From: an uncultured Prevotella sp.
GTDB lineage: Bacteria > Bacteroidota > Bacteroidia > Bacteroidales > Bacteroidaceae
Direction: 5' to 3'
NCBI GenBank assembly: GCA_934281565.1
Contig: CAKQXI010000002.1
Coordinates: forward strand, 7,959 to 71,958
Length of the DNA stretch: 64,000 bases
The position numbers and the translations under genes are program-made. Under the pieces are notes generated by a model. That model was not told where the DNA came from and searched no databases. It saw nothing but the letters and a program-made list of their open reading frames with translations. Below are positions 1-11,500 of the stretch, piece by piece (position 1 is the stretch's first letter; the number at the start of each line of letters is the position of its first letter).

Positions 1-567
1 AGAAGGAAGGATATGAATGGCATTGACACCCAATTTCTTTAGATGTTCGATAGCCTTTGGTTCTGTCAAAGCCAAGAACTTTCCTTTATGCTGCAAGCCA
101 GAGGAAGCATCAATAGAGAAGTCGCGCCAGTGCATTTCGTAGATGACAAGGTCGGCTGGCGACTTGATTGTTGGTCGCTTATCTACATTCCATCCTGTAG
201 GATTTGTATCATCCATATCTATGATTGCACCACGTAAACCATTGACACCTACTGCCTTGGCAAATACTCCGGGGGTCTCTCCCCTACCGATGTCAAAGGT
301 ATAGAACTTCCCTTTCAAGTCACCCTTGATGGTTGCTCCCCAACGGTTGTTCCCCATGGATTTCATCTTAACGGTCTTGATATTTCTACCATCCTTACCT
401 GCATCATAGATACGTAACTTGACTGTTGCATTTGATGTTGGGGCATTCAAATGGAACATAGTCTTATCCTTTGAGTATAACATTTCGTTGAAAGTAGTTT
501 GTGCCATCAACGAAGAAGGAAAAATGGTTGCTGTCAATGCTGTTATTATTAGTTTTTGTAACTTCAT
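1..567 (-). CDS. pulA: Type I pullulanase / GH13 debranching enzyme, N-terminal part (runs off the window)
   Basis: An open frame of 189 codons starts at the ATG at 567 and runs off the left edge without a stop. It begins with a signal peptide (MKLQKLIITALTA...SLMAQ), so the enzyme is secreted. A beta-sandwich-like segment typical of pullulanase N-termini follows, then the entrance to the GH13 barrel: VIYEMHWRDFSI at about residues 142-153 and HLKKLGVNAIHILPS at the end of the visible part. Pullulanases cut alpha-1,6 branches in starch and glycogen, which fits the neighbouring malQ and susB. A strong hairpin separates it from susB, so it probably has its own promoter. The catalytic residues lie outside the window. 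Confidence 0.88.
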   Translation of the reverse strand, partial: MKLQKLIITALTATIFPSSLMAQTTFNEMLYSKDKTMFHLNAPTSNATVKLRIYDAGKDGRNIKTVKMKSMGNNRWGATIKGDLKGKFYTFDIGRGETPGVFAKAVGVNGLRGAIIDMDDTNPTGWNVDKRPTIKSPADLVIYEMHWRDFSIDASSGLQHKGKFLALTEPKAIEHLKKLGVNAIHILPS

Positions 568-713
568 ACCACTTTTTTTGTTAGATTGTGAAATAATCGG
601 TGCAGATTTTTATCCGTTTTTTCTGCATAAAATCAAATAATTGTTAGTTGTATAGGCCTAAATAGAGCTTATTCTTCAATAATTATGCAAGAATAGACTT
701 AAATATGCAAAAC

Positions 714-760
714 AAGGCAGAATTAAGTACGTTCATTTTGAGCGTATTTAATTCCACCTT
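714..760 (-). terminator. Hairpin terminator downstream of susB
   Basis: Two 18-nt arms (714-731 and 743-760) pair at 17 of 18 positions, counting two G:U pairs, around an 11-nt loop. The hairpin starts 12 nt past the susB stop and is followed in the minus direction by a GTTTTG stretch. It probably ends the malQ-susB transcript before pulA. Confidence 0.65.
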
Positions 761-772
761 GACGGATGCCCG

Positions 773-2932
<2,160 letters not shown>

Positions 2933-2953
2933 TTATTTCCTTTTAGACCTATA

Positions 2954-5629
2954 TCATACTCTCCCCGACTGCGAGACAAGAGCCGAGAGATTAGCCATGT
3001 AATCCTTGTTAGCCATCAAGTCCTCGATGCAAAGGTGCATACGATAACGCCAATAATGCTTAGGATTGGCAGGAATATTGATACGCTCGGCATCTGCATC
3101 TGGGAGCCTCAGCTTCTCGTCGATGGCAAGCCAATCTTGTATGCTCAAGATACAGAGCATAGATGGCGAGGTGAGATGACGGGAGATAATGTCTCTCGCT
3201 AACCATCCTGGGAGCGGATGTGGAGCTGGTCCCTCACGGTGGAGCATCGTATTGTAATACTCCTGGGTGCGCTGTATGTTCTCGTCCCACCATTGGCGCA
3301 AGGTTGGCATATCATGGCTTGAGATGGTACATACCGAGCGATAAGGATTGCAGCTCAAGTGGCCAAACCTTACCTTTGGGTCCTTTGGCATACTCTGCAA
3401 CTCCAAGCTCAATATCTTCAACTCGTTCATGACCCATGGCACACAGTCTGGCACCATGCCTAAGTCTTCGGCGCATACCAACATACGTGTCGCCTGTACC
3501 AACTTAGGCAACTTCTTCATTGCCTCGCGATACCAGAACTGGTTGTTGCGACGATAGAAGTAATCGTTATACAAACGATTGAACGCATACTTGTCGTTGT
3601 CATAAAGCGACTCATATATGAAATCAAACTGTGCGGAGATACGTGGGTGGAAAAGGTTTTCGTTCTTATGGTCACGCACAAAGAGCACATCGCTAATCAG
3701 CGCATAAAGCCCATCACGCAACCATAGGTCTTCCTCCTTGGTCGTGTTCTCAAAGAGTTTTTCCACTTTCTTCTGTGTATCCACTTCCGGGCGCATCTTA
3801 TATCGCTCACCATCAATAGGCAAGAGGTATTTCTCCCGAACCTCCGCAGCACGCTCATGGAACATACGGTCGAGTACCCAGTCAGTAATGAAAGGTACGG
3901 TAAATCGTTCTTCCTGGAAATTGAAACCGTATGCACGGATTTCCTCCCTTGTCATTCCTAAGGATGGCGAGAACTGACCAAGCAAGCCATGAACCGACTC
4001 TACTGGGATTTCCCAGATACGGAAGAAGCCAAGCACATGGTCTATGCGATAAGCATCAAAGAACTTAGCCATGTTCTGGAAACGGCGAACCCACCACTGG
4101 CAGTCGTCTTTCAACATCTCATCCCAATTATAGGTAGGAAAGCCCCAGTTCTGACCATTCACGGAGAAGTCATCTGGTGGAGCACCTGCCTGTCCATTGA
4201 GGTTGAAGTACTTAGGCTCCATCCATACGTCACATCCATAGCGATTGACTCCGATAGGAATGTCACCTTTCAAGATGACACCTTTCACCTTGGCATACTC
4301 ATGAGCCTCTTTCATCTGGGTATTCAGCACATACTGCAAGAAGTAGAAGAAAGCGACATCCTTATATGCTTTGGTACGAGGATTGGAAAGTTCCTTGCGT
4401 TCAGCCTCATCCCATACTTGGTGGTCTTTCCACTGCGAGAAGTCGGCTGTGCCGTTTTTGTCACGCAGGTAAGAATACTGGGCGTATGGCACCAACCATT
4501 CTTCCGTTTCCTGAAAGAATGTATTGAACTCATCGCTTTTCATCATCTTCTCACCCTCTTGCTCGAATATCTTGCGCAAATAGGCTATCTTGAAGTTGTT
4601 CACCCTCTCATAGTCTATCTGTGGCAAGGCGTTCAATTCCTCTCTCGTAGCCTCAGCCTCGGCACGTTCCTTGGCATCACTCAACGCTGGCAAGGCATGG
4701 AGGTTGGCATATTGTGGATGGATGGCGAAGATGCTGATACAGCTATATGGATAAGAATCCGTCCACGTATGGGTGATGGTGGTGTCGTTGATAGGCAAGA
4801 GCTGCAACACCCTCTGCCCAGTCTTTGCCACCAAGTCTATCATGCTTTTCAAGTCGCCAAAGTCACCAATGCCTGCGCTTTTACGGCTTCGGAGCGAGAA
4901 CACAGGTACCAATGTTCCTGCAAGTTTGCGGTTCCAAAGCTCAAAGAACGCTTGTTCTAACTCATACACGACGACCTGTTCGTTTTTCAGCTTGGGCAAC
5001 TGGATGGTGCGGTTGTAACCTGTCTCCCAATATAGCTGTTCCTTGGCAGCATCCAAGATGACGAACTTAAATTCCAGCTCATCACTCTCCAAGTTGTCCC
5101 CATCCAAGTCTACGACCCATTCATTATAGTTGTGCTGTATCATTGGCAGAGCCTTGCTCACTTTCCAACCACCCAACTGGTGGCAACTTCCGATGACTCC
5201 CAACTTCTCTCCATCTCGAAGCTGTGGAGCACGTACCTTGAGGCGGACTGTCTTAGCAAACTTACTCGTTCTCAGCACGGTAGGCTGTTGATGGTTGATG
5301 CAATCGGTAAAGGCACTGCTATACAGATAAGCATCCTCTGGCATGACATTCCACCTGTCATACAACACATATCTGTCACCTCGCTCGGCTGTCAAATCGA
5401 GTTGGTGCTTCACGGTAAGCCATTCAGCTTTCTCACCAAAACCTTCACGAGATACACTATAATAGTATTGGCAGCTCTGGGGAGCTTCCTTCTTAGACAT
5501 TTCATAAGTCCATCGGCAACCATCGAGCGTTGACATACGGTATTTGCATACCTGTTCGCCCTCCAAGACATTCAAGACGATTTCCTCGCCAAATGTCGTA
5601 TTATAATCGATATTGAATAGTATTATCAT
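2954..5629 (-). CDS. malQ: 4-alpha-glucanotransferase (GH77) with N-terminal CBM20 modules
   Basis: An 891-aa protein, longer than classical MalQ because of two starch-binding CBM20-like modules at about residues 1-110 and 125-235. The second shows LGVIGSCHQLGGW and ELEFKFVILD. The GH77 domain starts near residue 250 (GTLVPVFSLRSRKSAGIGDF). Its catalytic residues are the nucleophile Asp in AYRIDHVLGFF (about 527), the acid/base Glu in VCAEDLGMVP (about 720) and the Asp in SSHDMPTLRQWW (about 771). No signal peptide is seen, so it is cytoplasmic. This layout resembles plant DPE2 and Bacteroidota MalQ, which disproportionate maltose and glucans. A LacI-type operator lies 95-108 bp upstream of its start, inside the end of the transporter gene. 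Confidence 0.95.
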   Translation of the reverse strand: MIILFNIDYNTTFGEEIVLNVLEGEQVCKYRMSTLDGCRWTYEMSKKEAPQSCQYYYSVSREGFGEKAEWLTVKHQLDLTAERGDRYVLYDRWNVMPEDAYLYSSAFTDCINHQQPTVLRTSKFAKTVRLKVRAPQLRDGEKLGVIGSCHQLGGWKVSKALPMIQHNYNEWVVDLDGDNLESDELEFKFVILDAAKEQLYWETGYNRTIQLPKLKNEQVVVYELEQAFFELWNRKLAGTLVPVFSLRSRKSAGIGDFGDLKSMIDLVAKTGQRVLQLLPINDTTITHTWTDSYPYSCISIFAIHPQYANLHALPALSDAKERAEAEATREELNALPQIDYERVNNFKIAYLRKIFEQEGEKMMKSDEFNTFFQETEEWLVPYAQYSYLRDKNGTADFSQWKDHQVWDEAERKELSNPRTKAYKDVAFFYFLQYVLNTQMKEAHEYAKVKGVILKGDIPIGVNRYGCDVWMEPKYFNLNGQAGAPPDDFSVNGQNWGFPTYNWDEMLKDDCQWWVRRFQNMAKFFDAYRIDHVLGFFRIWEIPVESVHGLLGQFSPSLGMTREEIRAYGFNFQEERFTVPFITDWVLDRMFHERAAEVREKYLLPIDGERYKMRPEVDTQKKVEKLFENTTKEEDLWLRDGLYALISDVLFVRDHKNENLFHPRISAQFDFIYESLYDNDKYAFNRLYNDYFYRRNNQFWYREAMKKLPKLVQATRMLVCAEDLGMVPDCVPWVMNELKILSLELQSMPKDPKVRFGHLSCNPYRSVCTISSHDMPTLRQWWDENIQRTQEYYNTMLHREGPAPHPLPGWLARDIISRHLTSPSMLCILSIQDWLAIDEKLRLPDADAERINIPANPKHYWRYRMHLCIEDLMANKDYMANLSALVSQSGRV

Positions 5630-5660
5630 ATCAGAAACCGGTTTATTAGTTATTCAAGTG

Positions 5661-5668
5661 CGAAATTA
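5661..5668 (-). promoter_or_regulatory. Probable -7 box of malQ
   Basis: On the minus strand this reads TAATTTCG, one mismatch from TAnnTTTG. Its first base is 62.5 bp from the centre of the operator at 5724-5737, the same spacing as at three other promoters in the locus. No -33 TTTG is seen at the expected distance, which would fit activator dependence. A rival TATTTTG at 5671-5677 fits neither the consensus length nor the spacing. Confidence 0.5.
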
Positions 5669-5712
5669 AGCAAAATACTTCATAACTCACTTTTTCATTT
5701 TTAAGTTTCACT

Positions 5713-7077
5713 TCATTTTGTAGTGCAAACGTTTGCATTGCTATCCTTGATGCCCGATACAGCCAGGGCGCCACAAGCTAAGAGAACGCCTGCCACTATC
5801 ATCATGTCGCTTTGGTGGGACCCTACCAATCCTAAGACACCTCCGCCACAGATGGCTGCCACAATCTGAGGAATGCAGATGGTTCCATTGAACAACCCAA
5901 GGTAAGCACCCATGTGCCCATATCCTTGCAACGCATTGGTTACAAAGGTGAAAGGCATTGCCAACATCGCTGCCCAACCTGCGCCTACCATCAGGAATGG
6001 GATAAACTGTAAGTACTGGTTGTGCAAGAATGGTATCAGCACAAATCCTGCGCCACCTATCAGCAAGCTAACGGCGTATGCCACCTTGGTATTCTTGAAC
6101 TGTGGCAACACCACTGCCCATACCACGCTGCCTATGGCTTGTACGGCAAAGAGGATGCCCACCCAGTTGCCAGCTTCCTGGAATGCCTCTGAAGTCGGGT
6201 CGGTTGTATTCCAAACGGTCTCGGCAATGGCACCCGTCGAATAGTTCCATAAATAAAGGAAGCCTGCCCAGCAGAAGAACTGTACCAGTCCCACTTTCCA
6301 GAAAGTAACAGGAGCCTTGCGGAGCAAAATAAACCAATTGGCTTTCTCCTCGGAAGAATTGGCTGTCCCTGCATTAGAATTCTTCACGCTACCTTCCTCG
6401 CCTTTCACTTCATTATATCTTGCGTAATCCTGTGGGTTCCACTCCTTCACTTTCATCGTAGTATAGATGACGCAAAGTATCAAGATGGCAGCACCGATAT
6501 AGAACGACCAGATGACAGAGTCGGGAACCACGCCCTTGTCCGCCACATTCTTGATGCCCAAGAAAGTAAAGAGGAACGGGAAAATATATCCTGCCACAGA
6601 ACCTGCGTTGCAAAGGAAGCTCTGGATGGAATAAGCCTTGGCTTTCTGCTGCTCATTCACCATGTCGCCAACAAGCATCTTGAATGGCTGCATCGCCATG
6701 TTGATGCTTGTATCGAGAAACATGAGGGCTACCAGTCCGAAAACCATAGCTCCGCTCACCGTCAAGCCCAGCGAGCCTGCATTAGGCAACAAGCACATGA
6801 CCAGCACGGCGATGGTCGCACCTATGAACAGGTAAGGGATACGACGACCAAATCGACACCAAGTCTTGTCGCTCAACGTGCCGACGATAGGCTGTACCAA
6901 GATACCCATCAGAGGTGGAAGTATCCAGAAATAACTCAAGTTGTGTGGGTCTGCACCCAACGTAGCAAAGATGCGAGAGATATTGGCGCTCTGGAGAGCG
7001 TAAGCTATCTGCACACCGAAGAATCCGAAACTCAAGTTCCACAGATTCCAAAAATTAAGATTAGGTTTTTGTGTCAT
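5713..7077 (-). CDS. MFS / GPH-type sugar transporter (SLC45-like), probable maltose or malto-oligosaccharide importer
   Basis: A 454-aa inner-membrane protein with about 12 hydrophobic segments. The N-terminus NFWNLWNLSFGFFGVQIAYA, the PIVGTLSDKTWCRFGRRIPY loop and the DTSINMAMQPFKMLVGD helix are typical of the sucrose/maltose:cation symporter group. It sits between the LacI-type regulator and malQ on the same strand, so it probably brings starch-derived maltosides into the cytoplasm for MalQ. Substrate identity is inferred from context only. The last codons (encoding NANVCTTK) overlap the 14-bp palindrome assigned here as the malQ operator, so coding and control sequence are superimposed. 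Confidence 0.88.
   Translation of the reverse strand: MTQKPNLNFWNLWNLSFGFFGVQIAYALQSANISRIFATLGADPHNLSYFWILPPLMGILVQPIVGTLSDKTWCRFGRRIPYLFIGATIAVLVMCLLPNAGSLGLTVSGAMVFGLVALMFLDTSINMAMQPFKMLVGDMVNEQQKAKAYSIQSFLCNAGSVAGYIFPFLFTFLGIKNVADKGVVPDSVIWSFYIGAAILILCVIYTTMKVKEWNPQDYARYNEVKGEEGSVKNSNAGTANSSEEKANWFILLRKAPVTFWKVGLVQFFCWAGFLYLWNYSTGAIAETVWNTTDPTSEAFQEAGNWVGILFAVQAIGSVVWAVVLPQFKNTKVAYAVSLLIGGAGFVLIPFLHNQYLQFIPFLMVGAGWAAMLAMPFTFVTNALQGYGHMGAYLGLFNGTICIPQIVAAICGGGVLGLVGSHQSDMMIVAGVLLACGALAVSGIKDSNANVCTTK
5724..5737. promoter_or_regulatory. LacI-type operator, malQ side
   Basis: A perfect 14-bp palindrome, TGCAAACGTTTGCA, with the central CG expected of LacI/GalR-family operators. It lies inside the last codons of the transporter gene, 95 bp upstream of malQ. 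It is identical to the site between lacI and susC. Confidence 0.75.
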
Positions 7078-7115
7078 TTTATTTATCGTTTTAATTTTTA
7101 GTTCATGATTACATT

Positions 7116-7222
7116 ATAGAAAGTACGAAATTACCCCATAGAAAGTACGAAGCGAACTCGACTTTACTCCGGACAAAAGGTAAGTTAGGGGTAAACCTGA
7201 GGTAAACTTGAGGTAAACCTGA
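7116..7222. repeat. Short direct repeats between the LacI-type gene and the transporter
   Basis: The 156-bp gap holds two repeat sets. ATAGAAAGTACGAA occurs at 7116-7129 and 7138-7151, a 22-bp period. GGTAAACYTGA occurs three times in tandem at 7190-7222, an 11-bp period. Periods of one and two helical turns suggest protein binding, but no function can be assigned from sequence alone. Confidence 0.55.
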
Positions 7223-7233
7223 TACGGAGAAAA

Positions 7234-8266
7234 CTACCTTGTGGTTCCCCTCACCACGAGCCTCGTCCTCACCACTCTCCGTTCCACTTCGTCCCTTGGG
7301 ATAGAGCCTTCCACCTGTCCTATGAGGATGTTGGCAGCTTCCTCGCCGACGGCGACACCACGCTGTTCTACCGTGGTGAGCATAGGGTCGCAAACCTTGG
7401 CACGGTCACCATTGGTAAATCCGCAGATGCTAATGTCGTCTGGCACATCAAATCCCATACGTTTGGCAGTATAGAGAATGCCTATCGCCGTATCGTCATT
7501 GATGGCAAAGAAAGCATCTGGGCGTTCTTCCGCATCAAGATTGAGCAATTCTGGCGTGATGGCCTCGGCAGCGGCACGGTTGTCGCAAATCTTCACTAGG
7601 GGGGGGAATTTCCTTCAAGCCATATCGCAGCAATGCGTCATGATAGCCGTTGTACCTGTTCTTTGAAATCTCCATGTTCATCGGCGAGCCATAAAAGGCG
7701 ATGCGCTTGCAACCTGTGTCTATGAGGTGGGTGACAGCCGTATAAGCTCCCATATAGTCGTCCACCACCACACGAGAGCAGTTCACCCCCGTGCAGATGC
7801 GGTCATAGAAAACCAAGGGCACGCCATTGTCCATCAATTTCTGGAAGTGCTCATATTGCTTCGTGTCCTTGGCTTGCGACACGATGATGCCACATACCTT
7901 GTTCTTATAGAAAGAATCGCAGATGGAAACCTCCTTGTCATAACGCTCGTTGCTCTGTGCCACCATCACACGGTAGCCCCTTGCCCGCGCTTCTTCCTCT
8001 ATGCCAGCCAGAACCGACATAAAATAATAATGTACGAACTCAGGAATGATAACCCCGATGATTTTCATCGGCTGCACCTTGCTGTGCCGCAAAGCCTCCC
8101 CTATGACATTCGGATAAAAGTTATGCTCACGAGCATAGGTCTGGATACGTTCCCTCTGGGCAGCACTGATACGAGGGCTGTCCTTCAATGCTCGGCTCAC
8201 CGTGGCTATGGAGACCCCAAGGTCGCGAGCAATATCTTTCATTGTTATTGGTATAATCTCACTCAT
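7234..8266 (-). pseudogene. LacI/GalR-family transcriptional regulator of the starch locus, frameshifted in a C8 tract
   Basis: The first frame (8266 down to 7535) encodes a LacI HTH (MKDIARDLGVSIATVSRAL) and most of the periplasmic-binding-like ligand domain up to YHDALLRYGLKEIPP. It then leaves frame at eight G on the plus strand (7599-7606). The remaining ligand domain continues in another frame, from VKICDNRAAAEAI to VVRGTTR, and stops at 7234. Removing one base from the run restores GLKEIPPLVKICDN and a protein of about 343 aa, the normal family length. It could be a null allele, a phase-variable gene or a sequencing error in a homopolymer. It is divergent from susC and upstream of the transporter, and it is the likely binder of the TGCAAACGTTTGCA sites. 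Confidence 0.85.
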
Positions 8267-8284
8267 GGTTCTTAGTTACGAGGA

Positions 8285-8292
8285 CAAAATTA
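8285..8292 (-). promoter_or_regulatory. -7 box of the LacI-type gene
   Basis: TAATTTTG on the minus strand matches TAnnTTTG. It lies 19 bp upstream of the ATG at 8266. Its first base is 62.5 bp from the centre of the shared operator at 8348-8361. Confidence 0.6.
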
Positions 8293-8347
8293 TGCAAATC
8301 CGTCCTAAATGTCATCTGTTTTTGATGATTACCCACCGAATTATCCA

Positions 8348-8361
8348 TGCAAACGTTTGCA
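8348..8361. promoter_or_regulatory. LacI-type operator between lacI and susC
   Basis: A perfect palindrome, TGCAAACGTTTGCA, placed almost exactly midway between two divergent -7 boxes (62.5 bp to the regulator side, 61.5 bp to the susC side). The 325-bp intergenic region holds this site, the two promoters and a susC leader of about 160 nt. Confidence 0.8.
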
Positions 8362-8415
8362 CATAATAAATAACGAATTTAACTCAAAAAAATTACATTT
8401 AACAATGAAAGAAAC

Positions 8416-8423
8416 TACTTTTG
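8416..8423 (+). promoter_or_regulatory. -7 box of the susCDEF operon
   Basis: TACTTTTG matches TAnnTTTG exactly. No TTTG -33 element is present at the expected distance, while the operator is centred 61.5 bp upstream of the box. The leader to the susC ATG is about 160 nt and A-rich. Confidence 0.65.
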
Positions 8424-8591
8424 CAATTAGAAAGTTGAAATTATGGGCAAAAAAAGCCTTTTCCTACCTTATTATATAAAGTAGAAAACCTAATTGACCA
8501 AGAGCCAAGGGAGGCTATGGATAAGCGTAGGAAAGTAGACTGACTAACTAAAAACGAAGAAATTATTAACATTAACTTTAAAATCAAGCAA

Positions 8592-11500
8592 ATGATGAAG
8601 CAGGTAAAAATTAAATTGCCTCTCAGGATGTTGACCCTCGCAGGTGGTCTTCTCCTGACTGCAAGTTCCTTTGCGCAAGGCAATGCGATCAAGGGACAAG
8701 TGAAAGATGCTTCTGGTGAGCCTGTCATGGGTGCTACCATTACTGTGAACGGTAAGGCCGTGGGCATTACCGACATGGATGGTAACTTCTCTGTCAACGC
8801 AGCTCCAGGCACCAACCTTACTTTCACCTATCTGGGTATGACCCCTCAAACCGTGAAAGCCTCCAGCAACATGGTTATCACCCTTACGGATGACTCCAAG
8901 GCTCTCAACGAAGTCGTTGTCATAGGTTATGGTGTCGCTAAGAAGAACGACTTGACAGGTTCTGTAACAGCAATTAAACCTGATGACATGAACCACGGTC
9001 TCCAGACCAACGCACAAGACATGATTTCTGGTAAAATTGCCGGTGTAAGCGTCATCTCCAATGATGGTGCTCCTGGCTCTGGTGCTCAAATCCGTATCCG
9101 TGGTGGTTCGTCTCTGAACGCTTCCAACGACCCATTGATCGTAATTGATGGTTTGGCTATGGACAACTATGGTGTACAGGGTCTTTCCAACCCTCTCTCT
9201 ATGGTCAACCCTAACGATATTGAAAGTTTCACCGTATTGAAGGATGCTTCTGCGACAGCCATCTATGGTTCTCGTGCTTCTAACGGTGTCATCATCATCA
9301 CCACGAAGAAAGGTCGTTCTGGTCAGGCTCCAAAAGTAAGCTATAGTGGCAATATGTCCATCTCTACCAAGAAGAAGACATTCGACGTGATGAGCGGCCC
9401 TGAGTACCAAGAGTTCATCAAGAACCTTTATGGAGAAAAGAGTGCTGCATATCGTTCTCTTGGCTGGTACACGTATGACAACGAGACTATCAATCCTGTG
9501 GAGAAAGACAACAAGATTACGGGCTACAAGAGCACATTCAACCAAGTTGGAGAACAGCAATTCGCCGACACCAACTGGCAAGATGAAATCTATCGTACAG
9601 CCGTATCCCATGACCACAATGTCACTATCCAAGGTGGCTTGAAAAATATGCCTTATCGTGCATCCCTTGGCTATACCAACAACCAAGGTATCATCAAGAC
9701 TTCTAAATTTGAGCGTTATACTGCCAGCTTGAGCTTAAATCCCTCATTCTTGCAAGACCACTTGAAGTTCAACATCAACGGTAAGGGTATGATTGCCAAG
9801 AGCCGCTATGCAGACAGTGGTGCCATCGGTGCAGCACGCTACATGGACCCTACCAAACCTGTAAGAGCCAACAATGGCGTTTACGAGAAGTACTTTGGTG
9901 GCTATACACAGTGGTATTCTGCAAGTTCTACCTATTTGGATCCAAGCTGGGGTATCTCCTACAATCGTAACGCTACCTCCAATCCTGTAGCCATGCTCGA
10001 ATTGAAGAACGACCGTGCTACTTCCAAGACTTTCGTTGGTAACATCGAAGCTGATTATAAGATACACGGCTTTGAAGACTTGCATATACACATGAATGCT
10101 GGCGCTGACTATTCCACTGGTAAGCAGGACACGGACATCAGCCCATATTCATACTCCAACAACTACTTCGGCTATACTGGTTGGAGCAAGATGGATACCT
10201 ATAACCTCTCATTCAATGCCTATATACAGTATCTGAAGGACATCAATAAGGCAAACCACATTGATGTGATGGCAGGTTACGAGTATCAGAAGTTCCACAA
10301 AAAGACAGACTGGGATGGTTATGGAATGTATCCTACCACCTGTGGAATGACACAAGAGATAACAAAACAAGACCTGACAAAGGAAACCATACCATTGGCT
10401 GGCACGAAATACAATGCACCTACCTCTGGTACTCTCTACAAGACAGAGAATTATCTTGTATCTTTTTTTGGTCGCTTGAATTACTCACTCTTGGATCGTT
10501 ACCTCTTTACTTTCACCTTGCGTGACGATGGTTCTTCTCGCTTCGCAAAAGGCAACCGTTGGGGTCTGTTCCCATCTGCTGCTCTCGCATGGAAGATGAA
10601 GGAAGAAACATTCTTGAAAGATGTCAAGTGGATTGAAGATGCCAAACTTCGTCTCGGCTGGGGTAAGACTGGTCAGCAGGAAGGTATCGGCGACTATACT
10701 TATATGGCAACGTTCACTCCTAACCAAGACCATGCATACTATGGTGCCATCAAGGATGCAAATGGCAATGGCGTGACATACCGCCCAGATGCATTCAATA
10801 CAGACTTGACTTGGGAGAAGACCACAACATGGAACGCTGGTCTTGATTTCTCTTTCTTCCGTGATCGTTGGATCTTGAACTTGGATTGGTACTACCGCAA
10901 GACAACGGACCTTATCAACTCTGTATATGTATCGGCAGGTTCCAACTTCCGCAACAAAGTGACAAGCAACATTGGTTCTTTGCATAATACTGGTTTCGAG
11001 TTGTCTACCATCGTGCGCCCTATCCAAACTAAGGACTTGAGATGGGAGTTGAACTACAACTTGACATACAACAAGAATAAGATTGACGAGTTGGTAGGCG
11101 GTAACTCTGCAGGCTATTTGGTTGAGACCGGTGGTGTATCAGCAGGTACTGGTAGCACTATCCAGGCACATGCCGTAGGTCATCCTGCAAGTGCATTCTA
11201 TGTATATCAGCAGGCATACGACAAGGACGGCAAGCCTTTGCAGAACACTTACGTTGACCGCAACGGCAATGGCTACATCGATAGTGGTGACCGTTACTTC
11301 TATTATAAGCCAGCTCCAGACGTCACTATGGGCTTCGGTTCCAAGTTGATATACAAGAACTGGGACTTCAGCTTCTCTATGCGTGCGAGCCTCGGCAACT
11401 ATGTATACAATGACAACTTTGCTGGTTCTTGCAATGTTGGTAGCGGTTCTGTTTACGCATTGGGTTATCTGGGCAACCGTCCAACAGAGGCTGTCAAACT

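Noticed and set aside
3989..4960. Plus-strand frame of 323 codons
   Set aside because: It is antisense to the catalytic domain of malQ and is explained by codon bias there.
8544..9686. Minus-strand frame of 380 codons
   Set aside because: It is antisense to susC, whose signal peptide, plug and barrel are unmistakable.
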